This document shows positions 18,604 to 27,592 of a stretch of 64,000 nt of DNA, one piece after another (positions within the stretch are counted from its first letter, which is position 1; every line of letters starts with the position of its first letter). The notes below the pieces were generated by a model. The model saw only the letters and a list, made by a program, of their open reading frames with translations. It made no database searches and was not told the DNA's origin. Origin of the DNA: Hyphomicrobiales bacterium (GTDB lineage Bacteria; Pseudomonadota; Alphaproteobacteria; Rhizobiales; Rhizobiaceae); assembly GCA_900469615.1 (NCBI GenBank), contig UBYA01000010.1, positions 181,597 through 245,596 of the forward strand, given 5' to 3'. Both the position numbers and the translations under genes were made by a program.

Positions 18604-19492
18604 GGCGCTCTCCGTCTGCATGATCGTGATCGTGGCTATGGCGATCATGAGCGCCGTGATCGTGATGATCATCGTCGTGCTCATGATGGTGATGGCCATC
18701 CTCAGCATGGCAATGGTCCGTGATCGAGCCATCCGCATGCTGCACGCGACCATCGGGCAGATGTGTATGGTCGTGATGGTGGCTATAAATCGCCAGAGAC
18801 TGCGCCGCGCGCGTGCCGAACAGCTTCACATATTCCGGGCTCTGGCTGACGGTCTGCGGCGTACCGCGGCAGCAGACATGACCGTTCAGGCAGACGACGG
18901 TGTCCGTTGCCGCCATGACGACATGCAGGTCGTGCGAAATCAGCAGGATACCGCAGCCTTGAGAATTTCGGATCGACTTGATCAGGTCGTACAGCGCTAT
19001 CTCGCCGCTGAAATCCACACCCTGCACCGGCTCGTCGAGCACCAGAAGGTCCGGCTTGCGGGCGATGGCGCGCGCAAGCAGCGCCCGCTGGAATTCGCCG
19101 CCGGAGAGATGCTGCACCTCGGCCTTGGCAAGATGAGCGATCCCGACGCCTTCGAGCGCAGCAATCAGGTCGCGCTCCGGCAAGGGACCGGTAAGGGTCA
19201 TCAATCGCTGCACGCTGAGCGGCAGGGTCCAATCGATGGCAAGCTTCTGCGGGACGTAGCCCACTTTCAGGCCGGCAACGCGATCGACGCGCCCCTCATC
19301 CGGCTTCAGGACGCCGATCGCTGCCTTGGCGCTGGTCGATTTGCCGGAACCGTTCGGACCGATCAGCGTGACGATCTCGCCGCGGCTTACGGAAAAATCG
19401 ACGCCGCGAACGAGCCAGCGGCCGCCGCGACGGATGCCGACATCATGCAGCGACACGAGAGGCCGGCTCTTGCTGTCGATGGAAGAAAGCAT
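18596..19492 (-). CDS. znuC: Zinc ABC transporter ATP-binding protein ZnuC with His-rich tail
   Basis: This 298-residue ATPase drives zinc import. It has Walker A GPNGSGKST, signature LSGGEFQR, Walker B LLVLDEPVQGVD and the H-loop ISHDLH. After the ATPase core, from about residue 236, comes a ~63-residue tail with more than twenty His (for example HHHHEHDDDHHDHGAHDRH), which could bind zinc near the transporter. The start is the ATG at 19492, giving the MLSS N-terminus; upstream in-frame codons fall in the regulatory region. It is the first gene of znuC-znuB-zur. Confidence 0.95.
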   Translation of the reverse strand: MLSSIDSKSRPLVSLHDVGIRRGGRWLVRGVDFSVSRGEIVTLIGPNGSGKSTSAKAAIGVLKPDEGRVDRVAGLKVGYVPQKLAIDWTLPLSVQRLMTLTGPLPERDLIAALEGVGIAHLAKAEVQHLSGGEFQRALLARAIARKPDLLVLDEPVQGVDFSGEIALYDLIKSIRNSQGCGILLISHDLHVVMAATDTVVCLNGHVCCRGTPQTVSQSPEYVKLFGTRAAQSLAIYSHHHDHTHLPDGRVQHADGSITDHCHAEDGHHHHEHDDDHHDHGAHDRHSHDHDHADGERHV

Positions 19493-19531
19493 GAAATTTC
19501 CAATTGCACTATTGCGCCATGCTATTGCACA

Positions 19532-19546
19532 CGTTATAGCATAACG
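19532..19546. promoter_or_regulatory. Candidate Zur operator 1 between znuC and znuA
   Basis: CGTTAT-AGC-ATAACG is a perfect 6-bp-arm palindrome in the 100-bp divergent spacer. Its position between the two znu transcripts and its likeness to known rhizobial Zur boxes (TGTTAT-like arms) support the call. Confidence 0.65.
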
Positions 19547-19552
19547 CAATTG

Positions 19553-19564
19553 ATGTAATAACAT
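19553..19564. promoter_or_regulatory. Candidate Zur operator 2 between znuC and znuA
   Basis: ATGT-AATA-ACAT lies about one and a half to two helical turns from operator 1. Its left half (TGTAAT) matches the perfect palindrome before the zinc GTPase gene. It may be a second or composite Zur site. Confidence 0.45.
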
Positions 19565-19592
19565 AACAGACCCATTCAAGGGCATTTATCGC

Positions 19593-20543
19593 ATGAACGC
19601 AGCAAAAGCCTTTCTTCCCGCAGCCGCCCTGCTCTTTTCGGGCCTGCTCGTCAGCACCACCGCAACCGCAGCCGATGCCCCACGGGTCGTGGTTTCCATC
19701 AAACCGATCCATTCGCTTGTCGCCGCCGTCATGCAGGGGGTCGGCACGCCCGATCTGATCGTCGACGGCGCGGCCTCGACGCACACTTATGCGCTCAAAC
19801 CTTCCAATGCCCGCAGCCTTCAGCAGGCGCAGTTGGTCTTCTGGGTTGGCCCGGGCATGGAAGCCTTCCTGCAGAAGCCGCTCTCCGCGCTCGGCTCCAA
19901 TGCGACCGTTGTCGAGCTTGACCATGCCCCCGGCATCACGAAGCTCAAGTTCCGCGAGGGCGGTGCTTTCGAACCGCATGACGATGGCGACGAACATGAG
20001 GCCGGCGAAGATCACGATCATGACCATGGCGAATTCGATACCCATCTCTGGCTCGATCCGCACAATGCCAAAGCCATGGTCACCGAAATCACCACCTCCC
20101 TGGTCGCCGCAGATCCCGCCAACGCCTTGACCTATGAAACGAACCAGAAGGCCCTGAATGACAAGCTCGATGCCCTGGATACGGAGATTGCCTCGACCCT
20201 TGCCCCGGTGAAGGACAAGCCCTTCATCGTCTTCCACGATGCTTATCAGTATTTCGAGCATCGTTACGGCGTGCGCGTTTCCGGTTCTATTACGGTGAGC
20301 CCCGAGACCATTCCGGGCGCGCAGCGCGTGGCCGAGATCCACAGCAAAGTCGCCGGTCTCGGCGCGACCTGCGTGTTCGCCGAGCCGCAGTTCGAACCGA
20401 AGCTGGTCAATGTGGTGCTGGAAGGAACATCCGCAAAGTCGGGCGTGCTCGATCCGGAAGCCGCGACCCTGCCGCAAGGACCGGATCTTTATTTCGATCT
20501 GATGCGCGGTATCGCAAGCTCCCTGAAAACCTGCCTCTCCTGA
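19593..20543 (+). CDS. znuA: Zinc ABC transporter substrate-binding protein ZnuA
   Basis: This 316-residue periplasmic zinc-binding protein has a signal peptide (LLFSGLLVSTTATA) and is transcribed divergently from znuCB-zur. Zinc ligands of the cluster A-I family are visible: IKPIHSLVAAVM, DTHLWLDPHNAKAM and VFHDAYQYFEHRYG. A His/Asp-rich loop (HDDGDEHEAGEDHDHDHG) sits before the second ligand His, as usual for ZnuA. The mature protein loads zinc to ZnuB. Expression is likely Zur-repressed through the two palindromes just upstream. Confidence 0.96.
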   Translation: MNAAKAFLPAAALLFSGLLVSTTATAADAPRVVVSIKPIHSLVAAVMQGVGTPDLIVDGAASTHTYALKPSNARSLQQAQLVFWVGPGMEAFLQKPLSALGSNATVVELDHAPGITKLKFREGGAFEPHDDGDEHEAGEDHDHDHGEFDTHLWLDPHNAKAMVTEITTSLVAADPANALTYETNQKALNDKLDALDTEIASTLAPVKDKPFIVFHDAYQYFEHRYGVRVSGSITVSPETIPGAQRVAEIHSKVAGLGATCVFAEPQFEPKLVNVVLEGTSAKSGVLDPEAATLPQGPDLYFDLMRGIASSLKTCLS

Positions 20544-20561
20544 GACAGGCTACATATCGCC

Positions 20562-20591
20562 AAAAAAAGCGAGCGCATGGCTCGCTTTTTT
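20562..20591 (+). terminator. Rho-independent terminator of znuA
   Basis: AGCGAGC-GCATG-GCTCGCT is flanked by an A-run before and TTTTT after, 18 bp downstream of the znuA stop. The A-run also makes it potentially bidirectional. Confidence 0.9.
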
Positions 20592-20601
20592 CATTCCAAC
20601 A

Positions 20602-20620
20602 AATGTAATGATATTACATT
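20602..20620. promoter_or_regulatory. Perfect Zur-type palindrome before the COG0523 GTPase gene
   Basis: AATGTAAT-GAT-ATTACATT has perfect 8-bp arms and lies 15 bp upstream of the GTPase start codon, overlapping where RNA polymerase or the leader would be. The matching half-site before znuA suggests Zur control under zinc starvation. Confidence 0.75.
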
Positions 20621-20634
20621 ACAAGGAGGATGCC

Positions 20635-21840
20635 ATGAACAAGAAACTCCCGGTCACCGTCCTTTCCGGCTTTCTCGGCGCCGGCAAAACGACCCTGCTC
20701 AATCATATCCTCAACAATCGCCAGGGCCTGCGGGTTGCCGTCATCGTCAACGACATGAGCGAGGTGAACATCGACGCGGCGCTGGTGCGCGACGGAGGCG
20801 CCAATCTCTCCCGCACGGAGGAACAGCTTGTCGAAATGACCAATGGCTGCATCTGTTGCACGCTGCGCGACGACCTGCTGAAGGAGGTCCGTCAACTCTC
20901 CGAGCAGGACCGTTTCGACTATCTGCTGATCGAATCGACGGGCATCGCCGAGCCCCTGCCCGTTGCTACAACCTTCGAGTTTCGCGACGAGGACGGCAGC
21001 AGCCTCTCCGATGTCGCCCGGCTCGATACCATGGTCACCGTCGTCGATGCCGCCAACCTTCTCGCCGATTACGGGTCGACGGATTTCCTCGCCGATCGCG
21101 GTGAAACCGCCGGCGATGGCGACAATCGGACGATCGTCGATCTGCTGGTCGAGCAGATCGAGTTTGCCGATGTCGTTATTCTCAACAAGGTCGGCTCAGC
21201 AACGACCGAACAGCGCGATGCCGCCCGCAAGATCATCGTCGGGCTCAATCCCGATGCACGGCTCATCGAGGCGGATTTCGGCATAGTCGAACCCGCCGAG
21301 GTTCTCGGCACCGGCCGTTTCGATATCGATCGTGCCGAAACCCATCCGCTTTGGTATAAGGAGTTGCACGGCTTCAAGGATCATGTTCCCGAAACGGAGG
21401 AATACGGCATCCGCTCCTTCGTCTACCGCGCGAAGAAACCGTTTGATCCGCTTAAATTCCAAGAATTTCTCAACCGGTCATGGCCCGGCGTCGTTCGTGC
21501 CAAAGGCTTCTTCTGGCTTGCGACCCGGCCTTATTATGTCGGGGAGATGAGCCAGGCCGGCGCTTTGGTGCGGACAAGCAAGATGGGCCTCTGGTGGGCG
21601 GCGGTGCCGCAGGAGCAGTGGCCGAGCGATCCGGGCTTCAAGCGTGCGCTGGCACCTTATCTCGACCCGATCTGGGGCGACCGACGCCAGGAACTGGTAT
21701 TCATCGGCGCTGATCCGATGAGCGAAAAGCAGATCACCGCCGAACTGGATGCCTGCCTCATCGAGACGGATCGCTTTACGCCGGAACGTTGGCGCGACCT
21801 GCCCGATCCCTTTGCAAGCTGGAACAGGTTGACGGCATGA
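20635..21840 (+). CDS. Zur-associated COG0523 (CobW-like) zinc GTPase
   Basis: This is a 401-residue G3E-family GTPase of the ZigA/YciC type, thought to deliver zinc to client enzymes during zinc limitation. It has Walker A GFLGAGKTTLL, the metal motif CICCTLRDDLL, ESTGIAEPLPV, and the guanine-specificity motif LNKVG. The C-terminal CobW_C domain carries RAKGFFWLATRPYY and a SQAG segment. AAGGAGG lies 7 bp before the ATG. It is distinct from the cobalamin-cluster CobW at 42837-43886, and its Zur palindrome fits a zinc role. The following 63-residue gene overlaps its stop by 4 bp. Confidence 0.9.
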   Translation: MNKKLPVTVLSGFLGAGKTTLLNHILNNRQGLRVAVIVNDMSEVNIDAALVRDGGANLSRTEEQLVEMTNGCICCTLRDDLLKEVRQLSEQDRFDYLLIESTGIAEPLPVATTFEFRDEDGSSLSDVARLDTMVTVVDAANLLADYGSTDFLADRGETAGDGDNRTIVDLLVEQIEFADVVILNKVGSATTEQRDAARKIIVGLNPDARLIEADFGIVEPAEVLGTGRFDIDRAETHPLWYKELHGFKDHVPETEEYGIRSFVYRAKKPFDPLKFQEFLNRSWPGVVRAKGFFWLATRPYYVGEMSQAGALVRTSKMGLWWAAVPQEQWPSDPGFKRALAPYLDPIWGDRRQELVFIGADPMSEKQITAELDACLIETDRFTPERWRDLPDPFASWNRLTA

Positions 21841-22028
21841 AGAGGCCAAAAACGATCAGATTTCGTTGCTACTGCTTCGAATGCGACGGCAACGACAAAC
21901 CGGCAGGCGATAGTAGATTGCGATCCGACGCAACGGAACCAGATCAGGATCAGCCCGACACCATATCAGGCGAAACAGATCCTCACCGGATGCAGGAGGC
22001 GATCGGAAAAATGCTGTTCGGGGCCTGA
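21837..22028 (+). CDS. 63-residue Cys-motif protein coupled to the zinc GTPase
   Basis: The ATG overlaps the GTPase stop (ATGA), so translation is coupled. The protein begins with a basic stretch (KRPKTIRF), then RCYCFECDGND, a C-x-C-x2-C cluster that could bind zinc or another metal. A polar acidic middle and a short helix (DPHRMQEAIGKMLFGA) follow. No signal peptide or membrane segment is present, so it is cytoplasmic. I do not recognise a family. The position at the end of a probable Zur-repressed transcript suggests a metal-related role, which is inference only. Confidence 0.6.
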   Translation: MKRPKTIRFRCYCFECDGNDKPAGDSRLRSDATEPDQDQPDTISGETDPHRMQEAIGKMLFGA

Positions 22029-22042
22029 GCGTAAGCTCAGGC
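22023..22042. terminator. Hairpin between convergent genes
   Basis: GCCTGAGC-GTAA-GCTCAGGC is a perfect 8-bp stem spanning the stops of the 63-residue gene and the PAS gene. There is no T-run, so it may act as a bidirectional 3' end or mRNA-stability hairpin rather than a classic terminator. Confidence 0.45.
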
Positions 22043-22819
22043 TACCAGCATCCCGTCCGGAACGGCAATGATCTCATGCATGACGAGCAATGCACCGATC
22101 ACTTCCGCCTTCGCGCGCAGCGGCGTCATGGTGCAGTGAAGGACGTTGCCGGGGTTGACCTGGTGACAGGATGGATAAAGACACTCCACTTTTTCGCCTG
22201 CAAAACAAGCATCCAGCTTTGCCTTCACGCTGCCTTCGAAATATTCGGAGCCGACGAATTCCGAGATATGACGCCCCAGGAGCTCCATCGGCTTCGATTT
22301 CAGAAACTCCGAATTGGCCGCATTGCTGTAAAGATAGCGATAATCACGCGTGATAACGGCGACGCGATCGGGGAGATTATCCAGAATGGCATCGTTGAGA
22401 ACGAGGCCCTCTTCCAAGCCGAATACGGCGTCGCGATCAATCTTCTCGTGCGAGAATGTTCTGATTATCTCTCCGGCCGACTCGTTTGCACCGCCGAAAT
22501 AACGGTCGAGCAACAGCGCAAGCGATGCGGAATTGCGCAAGACCCGCGTGCGATCATCCGCTTCCTCCCGCAGGAGATTGTTCGTGAACTGAAGCTGCAT
22601 ATAGATTTCGAGCAGGCTCGTGGCCTTATGGGCCAGAATAGCCGTGACAAGCGGCTCCAATTCGCGATCGAGTGACGCCACAAGCTCGTCATCGCCAAGT
22701 TTTATCGCACGCTGAATCTGATTGCATTTCCTGGAGAAGGCATGAAAGAGTGCCAGCAAAATTGCCCTCCTGTCCTTGATCATGACAGGACGCAGGGCCT
22801 CGTTTCCCGGCGTTGCCAT
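22037..22819 (-). CDS. PAS-domain protein, hypothetical sensor
   Basis: About 260 residues. Residues ~10-140 are predicted helical and charged (FHAFSRKCNQIQRAIKLGDDELVASLDRELEPL). Residues ~145-255 form one PAS domain: ILDNLPDRVAVITRDYRYLYSNAANSEFL followed by LLGRHISEFVGSEYF and a strand-rich end with HCTMTPLRAKAEVIGALLVMHE. No kinase, HTH, GGDEF or output domain is attached, so it may signal by protein contact. The upstream TTG at 22825 is possible; the ATG at 22819 was preferred, without a clear Shine-Dalgarno. It is downstream of lpxXL on the same strand but 207 bp away. Confidence 0.7.
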   Translation of the reverse strand: MATPGNEALRPVMIKDRRAILLALFHAFSRKCNQIQRAIKLGDDELVASLDRELEPLVTAILAHKATSLLEIYMQLQFTNNLLREEADDRTRVLRNSASLALLLDRYFGGANESAGEIIRTFSHEKIDRDAVFGLEEGLVLNDAILDNLPDRVAVITRDYRYLYSNAANSEFLKSKPMELLGRHISEFVGSEYFEGSVKAKLDACFAGEKVECLYPSCHQVNPGNVLHCTMTPLRAKAEVIGALLVMHEIIAVPDGMLVA

Positions 22820-23032
22820 GCCCAAGGATATTCAGTTTGATGTCCGCATTCTCATCAAACTTTCTACATCGTGAATTATCATGACTTACCCACACTTTCA
22901 ATCCGGGTGAACGGGAGTTCGCGGGAAACGAGAAGTTTCCGAAATCCAAAGCTTACCAAAGGCAACGGCCGCATGGCGATGGGATCAAAGATCCATGCCG
23001 GCTGTTCAGGCACGCGCCGGATAGCGAAAAGC

Positions 23033-23965
23033 CTAGAAAACGGTCTTCTTGATATTCCAGCGATCGTGATACCAGAGCCATTGTTCGGGATGCTCCTTCA
23101 CCCAGCCCTCGACCTTGTCGTTCAGCATCTGTGCTGTTGCGGTCAGATCGAGGCCACCCGCTTCGTTGCGCGGCAGTTCCATCTTCGGCTCGATTTCCAG
23201 CCGGTAGCGGTTGCCGGGCAGACGGATGCAGCGGGCCGGGTAAACCTCGCAATTGAACTGCCGCACGAGCTTCGGCAGCAGCGGATTTGTCTTCACGTCC
23301 CGGCCGAAAAACAAGGTCTTCAGGCCCTTGCGGAACTTCTGGTCGACCAGCACGCCCACACCGCGGCCAGCTTCCAGCTCCCTGGCAAGGGCGAAGGACG
23401 ACCCCGCATGCGACGGCACGAGATTGCCCATGCGCTTTGCTCGGAAATCGAACACCTTCTTCGCCACATAGGGATTGTTCGGCGGACGAAAAAGCACCGT
23501 TACCGTCAAACCGAAGGCCGCGCCCGCAACGGGCAGCAGTTCGAAATTCCCGGTATGTCCGGTAAAGACGATGAAAGGCCGCGGATTGTCCCTGAGATCC
23601 AGGAAGATCGGAATGCCGGAAACTTCAATGCGGCCAGGCTTGTCGCTATGGGGATCGAAATCGAAAAGCCGGTCGAGGAAGACGTACTCCGCCGCGAGCC
23701 TGCCCATGTTGCCCCAGCTCGCCAGCGCGATCCCTTCTATCTCCGCCTCGCTCTTTTCCGGAAAGGCGTTGCGCAGATTGGTCAGCATCAACTGATGCCT
23801 GCGCATCCGCGGGCCGAGCATGCGGGTCAGCCGATCGGCAAAATTGATGCCCGCATCCGCCGGAAACAGCTTCAGGAAATTGAGGAAGCCGAAAATGACC
23901 TGCGCCACCAGCCACTGCCGGAAATTTCTGAGCGCAAGGACGATCCGGGTGATGAAGAGCTTCAC
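23033..23965 (-). CDS. lpxXL: Lipid A very-long-chain acyltransferase LpxXL
   Basis: LpxXL transfers 27-hydroxyoctacosanoate from AcpXL to lipid A at the inner membrane. The 310-residue product belongs to the LpxL/HtrB family: TGHTGNFELLPVAG holds the H-x4-E catalytic dyad, and RPPNNPYVAKKVFDFRAKRMG and GVLVDQKFRKG are family motifs. One N-terminal hydrophobic segment anchors it. It starts at GTG 5 bp after the MDR gene, as the last gene of acpXL-fabZ-KS-KS-MDR-lpxXL. That gene order, known from Rhizobium leguminosarum and relatives, separates it from ordinary LpxL. Confidence 0.93.
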   Translation of the reverse strand: MKLFITRIVLALRNFRQWLVAQVIFGFLNFLKLFPADAGINFADRLTRMLGPRMRRHQLMLTNLRNAFPEKSEAEIEGIALASWGNMGRLAAEYVFLDRLFDFDPHSDKPGRIEVSGIPIFLDLRDNPRPFIVFTGHTGNFELLPVAGAAFGLTVTVLFRPPNNPYVAKKVFDFRAKRMGNLVPSHAGSSFALARELEAGRGVGVLVDQKFRKGLKTLFFGRDVKTNPLLPKLVRQFNCEVYPARCIRLPGNRYRLEIEPKMELPRNEAGGLDLTATAQMLNDKVEGWVKEHPEQWLWYHDRWNIKKTVF

Positions 23966-23970
23966 GCGGC

Positions 23971-24999
23971 TCAGTCCATCTTCAGGATGATCTTGCCGAA
24001 GATCTGACGCGATTCCATCCGCTCCAGAGCCCGGTCGATATCGCTGAAGCTCACTTCCGTATCGATCACCGGATGCACCAGCCCGCGCGCCATCTTCTGC
24101 ATCGCATTGGCCATGTTCTCCATACGGCAGCCGAAGGAGCCGAGCAGCTTCAGCTGCTGCTGGAACAGCATCATCAGGTTCATTTCGGTGGAAACGCCCG
24201 AGGTAGAACCGCAGGTGACGAGGCGGCCGCCGCGCTTCATGCAGAGCATCGAGCCCGCCCAGGTGTCCTTGCCGACATGTTCGAAAACGACGTCGACACC
24301 CTTCTTCTTCGTCAGCTTGCGCACGACGCCCTCGAAGCGGTCGGTGCGGTAGTTGATGACGTGATCGGCGCCAAGAGCCTTCGCCTTCTCGATCTTGTCG
24401 TCCGAACCGACGGTGGTGATGACGGTGCAGCCGATTTTCTTGGCAAGCTGGATGGCAGCCGTGCCGATGCCCGAGCCGCCGGCATGGACGAGAATCGTCT
24501 CGCCCGGCTCCAGCTTGGCATTGTCGAACAGCATGTGCTCGACCGTACCGAAAGTGACGGGAGCCAGCGCGGCACCGATCGCATCGACGCCGGGAGGCGC
24601 CGGAACGAGCAGACGCGCCGGAAGGTTGACCTTCTCCTGCGCGAAACCATCGAGATGGAAGCCATGAACGCCGCCGACATGTTCACAGAGATTGTCGCGG
24701 CCTTCGCGGCAGTGGCGGCAAAGGCCGCAGGTGCGTGCGCCGTAGATCGATACCAGCTGTCCGGGCAGTACGTTGGCCACGCCCGGCCCGATCGCTTCGA
24801 CCACGCCGGCGGCTTCCGCGCCGATGACAAGCGGCATCTTGCGCTTGGCGAACGCCATGCCGCGCCAGCCCCACACGTCGATATGGTTGAGGGCGACGGC
24901 CTTGACGCGCAGCGTCACCTCGCCCGCACCCGGCGCTTCCGGCTCCGGCAGATCGGTGATCTCAAGTTTGCGGTCGTCGATCAGTTGCAAAGCACGCAT
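23971..24999 (-). CDS. MDR-family oxidoreductase of the VLCFA cluster (annotated alcohol dehydrogenase)
   Basis: This 342-residue medium-chain dehydrogenase/reductase has the four-Cys structural zinc loop CGLCRHCREGRDNLC at about residue 95 and the dinucleotide motif HAGGSGIGTAAIQLAKKIG. The usual catalytic zinc ligands are missing: the position of the first Cys reads DVWGWRG, and the GHE motif reads IGAEAAG. It thus resembles zinc-free quinone or enoyl reductases at the active site. Its place between the ketosynthases and lpxXL is conserved in rhizobia, where it is called adh2XL. An enoyl-ACP reductase role in C28 chain elongation is inferred. AAGGA precedes the ATG. Confidence 0.85.
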   Translation of the reverse strand: MRALQLIDDRKLEITDLPEPEAPGAGEVTLRVKAVALNHIDVWGWRGMAFAKRKMPLVIGAEAAGVVEAIGPGVANVLPGQLVSIYGARTCGLCRHCREGRDNLCEHVGGVHGFHLDGFAQEKVNLPARLLVPAPPGVDAIGAALAPVTFGTVEHMLFDNAKLEPGETILVHAGGSGIGTAAIQLAKKIGCTVITTVGSDDKIEKAKALGADHVINYRTDRFEGVVRKLTKKKGVDVVFEHVGKDTWAGSMLCMKRGGRLVTCGSTSGVSTEMNLMMLFQQQLKLLGSFGCRMENMANAMQKMARGLVHPVIDTEVSFSDIDRALERMESRQIFGKIILKMD

Positions 25000-25052
25000 G
25001 GCAAAGTCCTTCGCCCCTCGGGCGCATTATTATTGGTTCTTCAAAAGTCCGA

Positions 25053-26333
<1,281 letters not shown>

Positions 26334-26343
26334 ATCCTGTTCC

Positions 26344-27549
26344 TCACGCTTCAGCGGAAAGTACGGCGATGCCTTCACCGCGCGCATGGCCGACGGTCGT
26401 CACCACAGCCTTGCGTGCGCCCGTTGTCATCGGCTTTTCATGCTCGGCATCGAAGGGAGGCACCTTGGCCCTGTTGGCGACGGCAAGTGCCGCGAAGGCA
26501 AGCCCGAGCGTAAACTGACTTTCGAGCCCATGGCCGGAAATGCCGGAATAAGCACGAATGGCCGAACCCGGAAGCTGGGCCTCCAGCACGGCCTTCTCGC
26601 GCTGGGCCAGGTCGTGGATCGCCGTCGTGCCGGAGAAGACGATGGTCCCCTCGCCTGCCTCTTGCTTGGCGGGCGCCAGCATGCGCTCAAGCCGCGCTTC
26701 GAACTTGCCCTCGTCGCGGCGACCGCGGTCGCCCTCGACGGAATCGATCGTCGCGTAGATATGCGCGCCGCGGCCCTCGGCGTGAGCGCGCGATTCAAAC
26801 ACCAGGAACGCACTCAGCGAGCCCATGATCATCCCGCCGCCGTCTTCCGGCTTGCGCGACCAGACGGGATGCCAGTCGCCGACGGCATGCGCGTTGATGG
26901 ACTCGATCAGGAGGATCATGTCGAGACGTTCGGCCGAAAACGCGCCGCCCACCAGCGCATGGCTCGATTCGCCCGATTTGATGCGATGGAAAGCGGTCTC
27001 GACCGCCGAAACGCCGGCAGCCTCTTCGCCCATGAAGGTGCGCGACGAGCCGGTGACCTTTTGAACGATCGAGATATTGCCTGCGAGCAGGTTCGAAAGC
27101 TGCGCCAGGAACAGGGTCGGCCGCAGTTCGGTCGTCAGCTTCTCGTTCAGCAGCAATTCGCGGTCGTTGCGCTTCAGGCCCTCGTCGACGATCAGCGTAT
27201 CGACATTGATGTCGCGCTCGCCGCCGCCTGCCGCGACGATCATGTCCATCGTCCCGCAGGCTTCCATGTCATCCTTGAAGCCGGCGTCGTCCAGCGCCAG
27301 GCCGGCGGTGAAGACGCCGATACGCTGCCAGTTTTCCATCTGCCGCTGATCGCCCCGCTTCGGAATCTGCTGCGACCAGTCGATCTCAGGCAGCGGATGC
27401 ACGGGATAGGGCTTGAATTTCTCGGTTTCGACGATGGTCGGCGGCGCCTTCTCCGCAGTCAGCAGGGCCATATGCGCATCCTTGCCGACACCCTGGCAAG
27501 TGACGACGCCGATACCCGTGATCACCACATCATTCTGAGCCTTGCTCAT
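26344..27549 (-). CDS. fabF2XL: Ketosynthase-like protein lacking catalytic residues, VLCFA cluster
   Basis: This 401-residue protein has the KAS fold (VVITGIGVVTCQGVGKDAHM at the start, SGISGHGLESQFTLGLAFA near the end). Where KAS II has the nucleophile Cys in TACATG, it reads KVTGSSRTFMGEEAAG; where the first His sits (NAHGTST), it reads FSGTTAIHDLAQRE. Only the second His is kept. This is the pattern of KS-beta or chain-length-factor subunits in type II polyketide synthases. It is immediately upstream of the intact KS, so a heterodimer that sets C28 length is a reasonable inference. GAGGA precedes the ATG. Confidence 0.88.
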   Translation of the reverse strand: MSKAQNDVVITGIGVVTCQGVGKDAHMALLTAEKAPPTIVETEKFKPYPVHPLPEIDWSQQIPKRGDQRQMENWQRIGVFTAGLALDDAGFKDDMEACGTMDMIVAAGGGERDINVDTLIVDEGLKRNDRELLLNEKLTTELRPTLFLAQLSNLLAGNISIVQKVTGSSRTFMGEEAAGVSAVETAFHRIKSGESSHALVGGAFSAERLDMILLIESINAHAVGDWHPVWSRKPEDGGGMIMGSLSAFLVFESRAHAEGRGAHIYATIDSVEGDRGRRDEGKFEARLERMLAPAKQEAGEGTIVFSGTTAIHDLAQREKAVLEAQLPGSAIRAYSGISGHGLESQFTLGLAFAALAVANRAKVPPFDAEHEKPMTTGARKAVVTTVGHARGEGIAVLSAEA

Positions 27550-27592
27550 TCATCAATCCTCTTCGAATGCGATGCCGGGCACGCCGGCAGCA

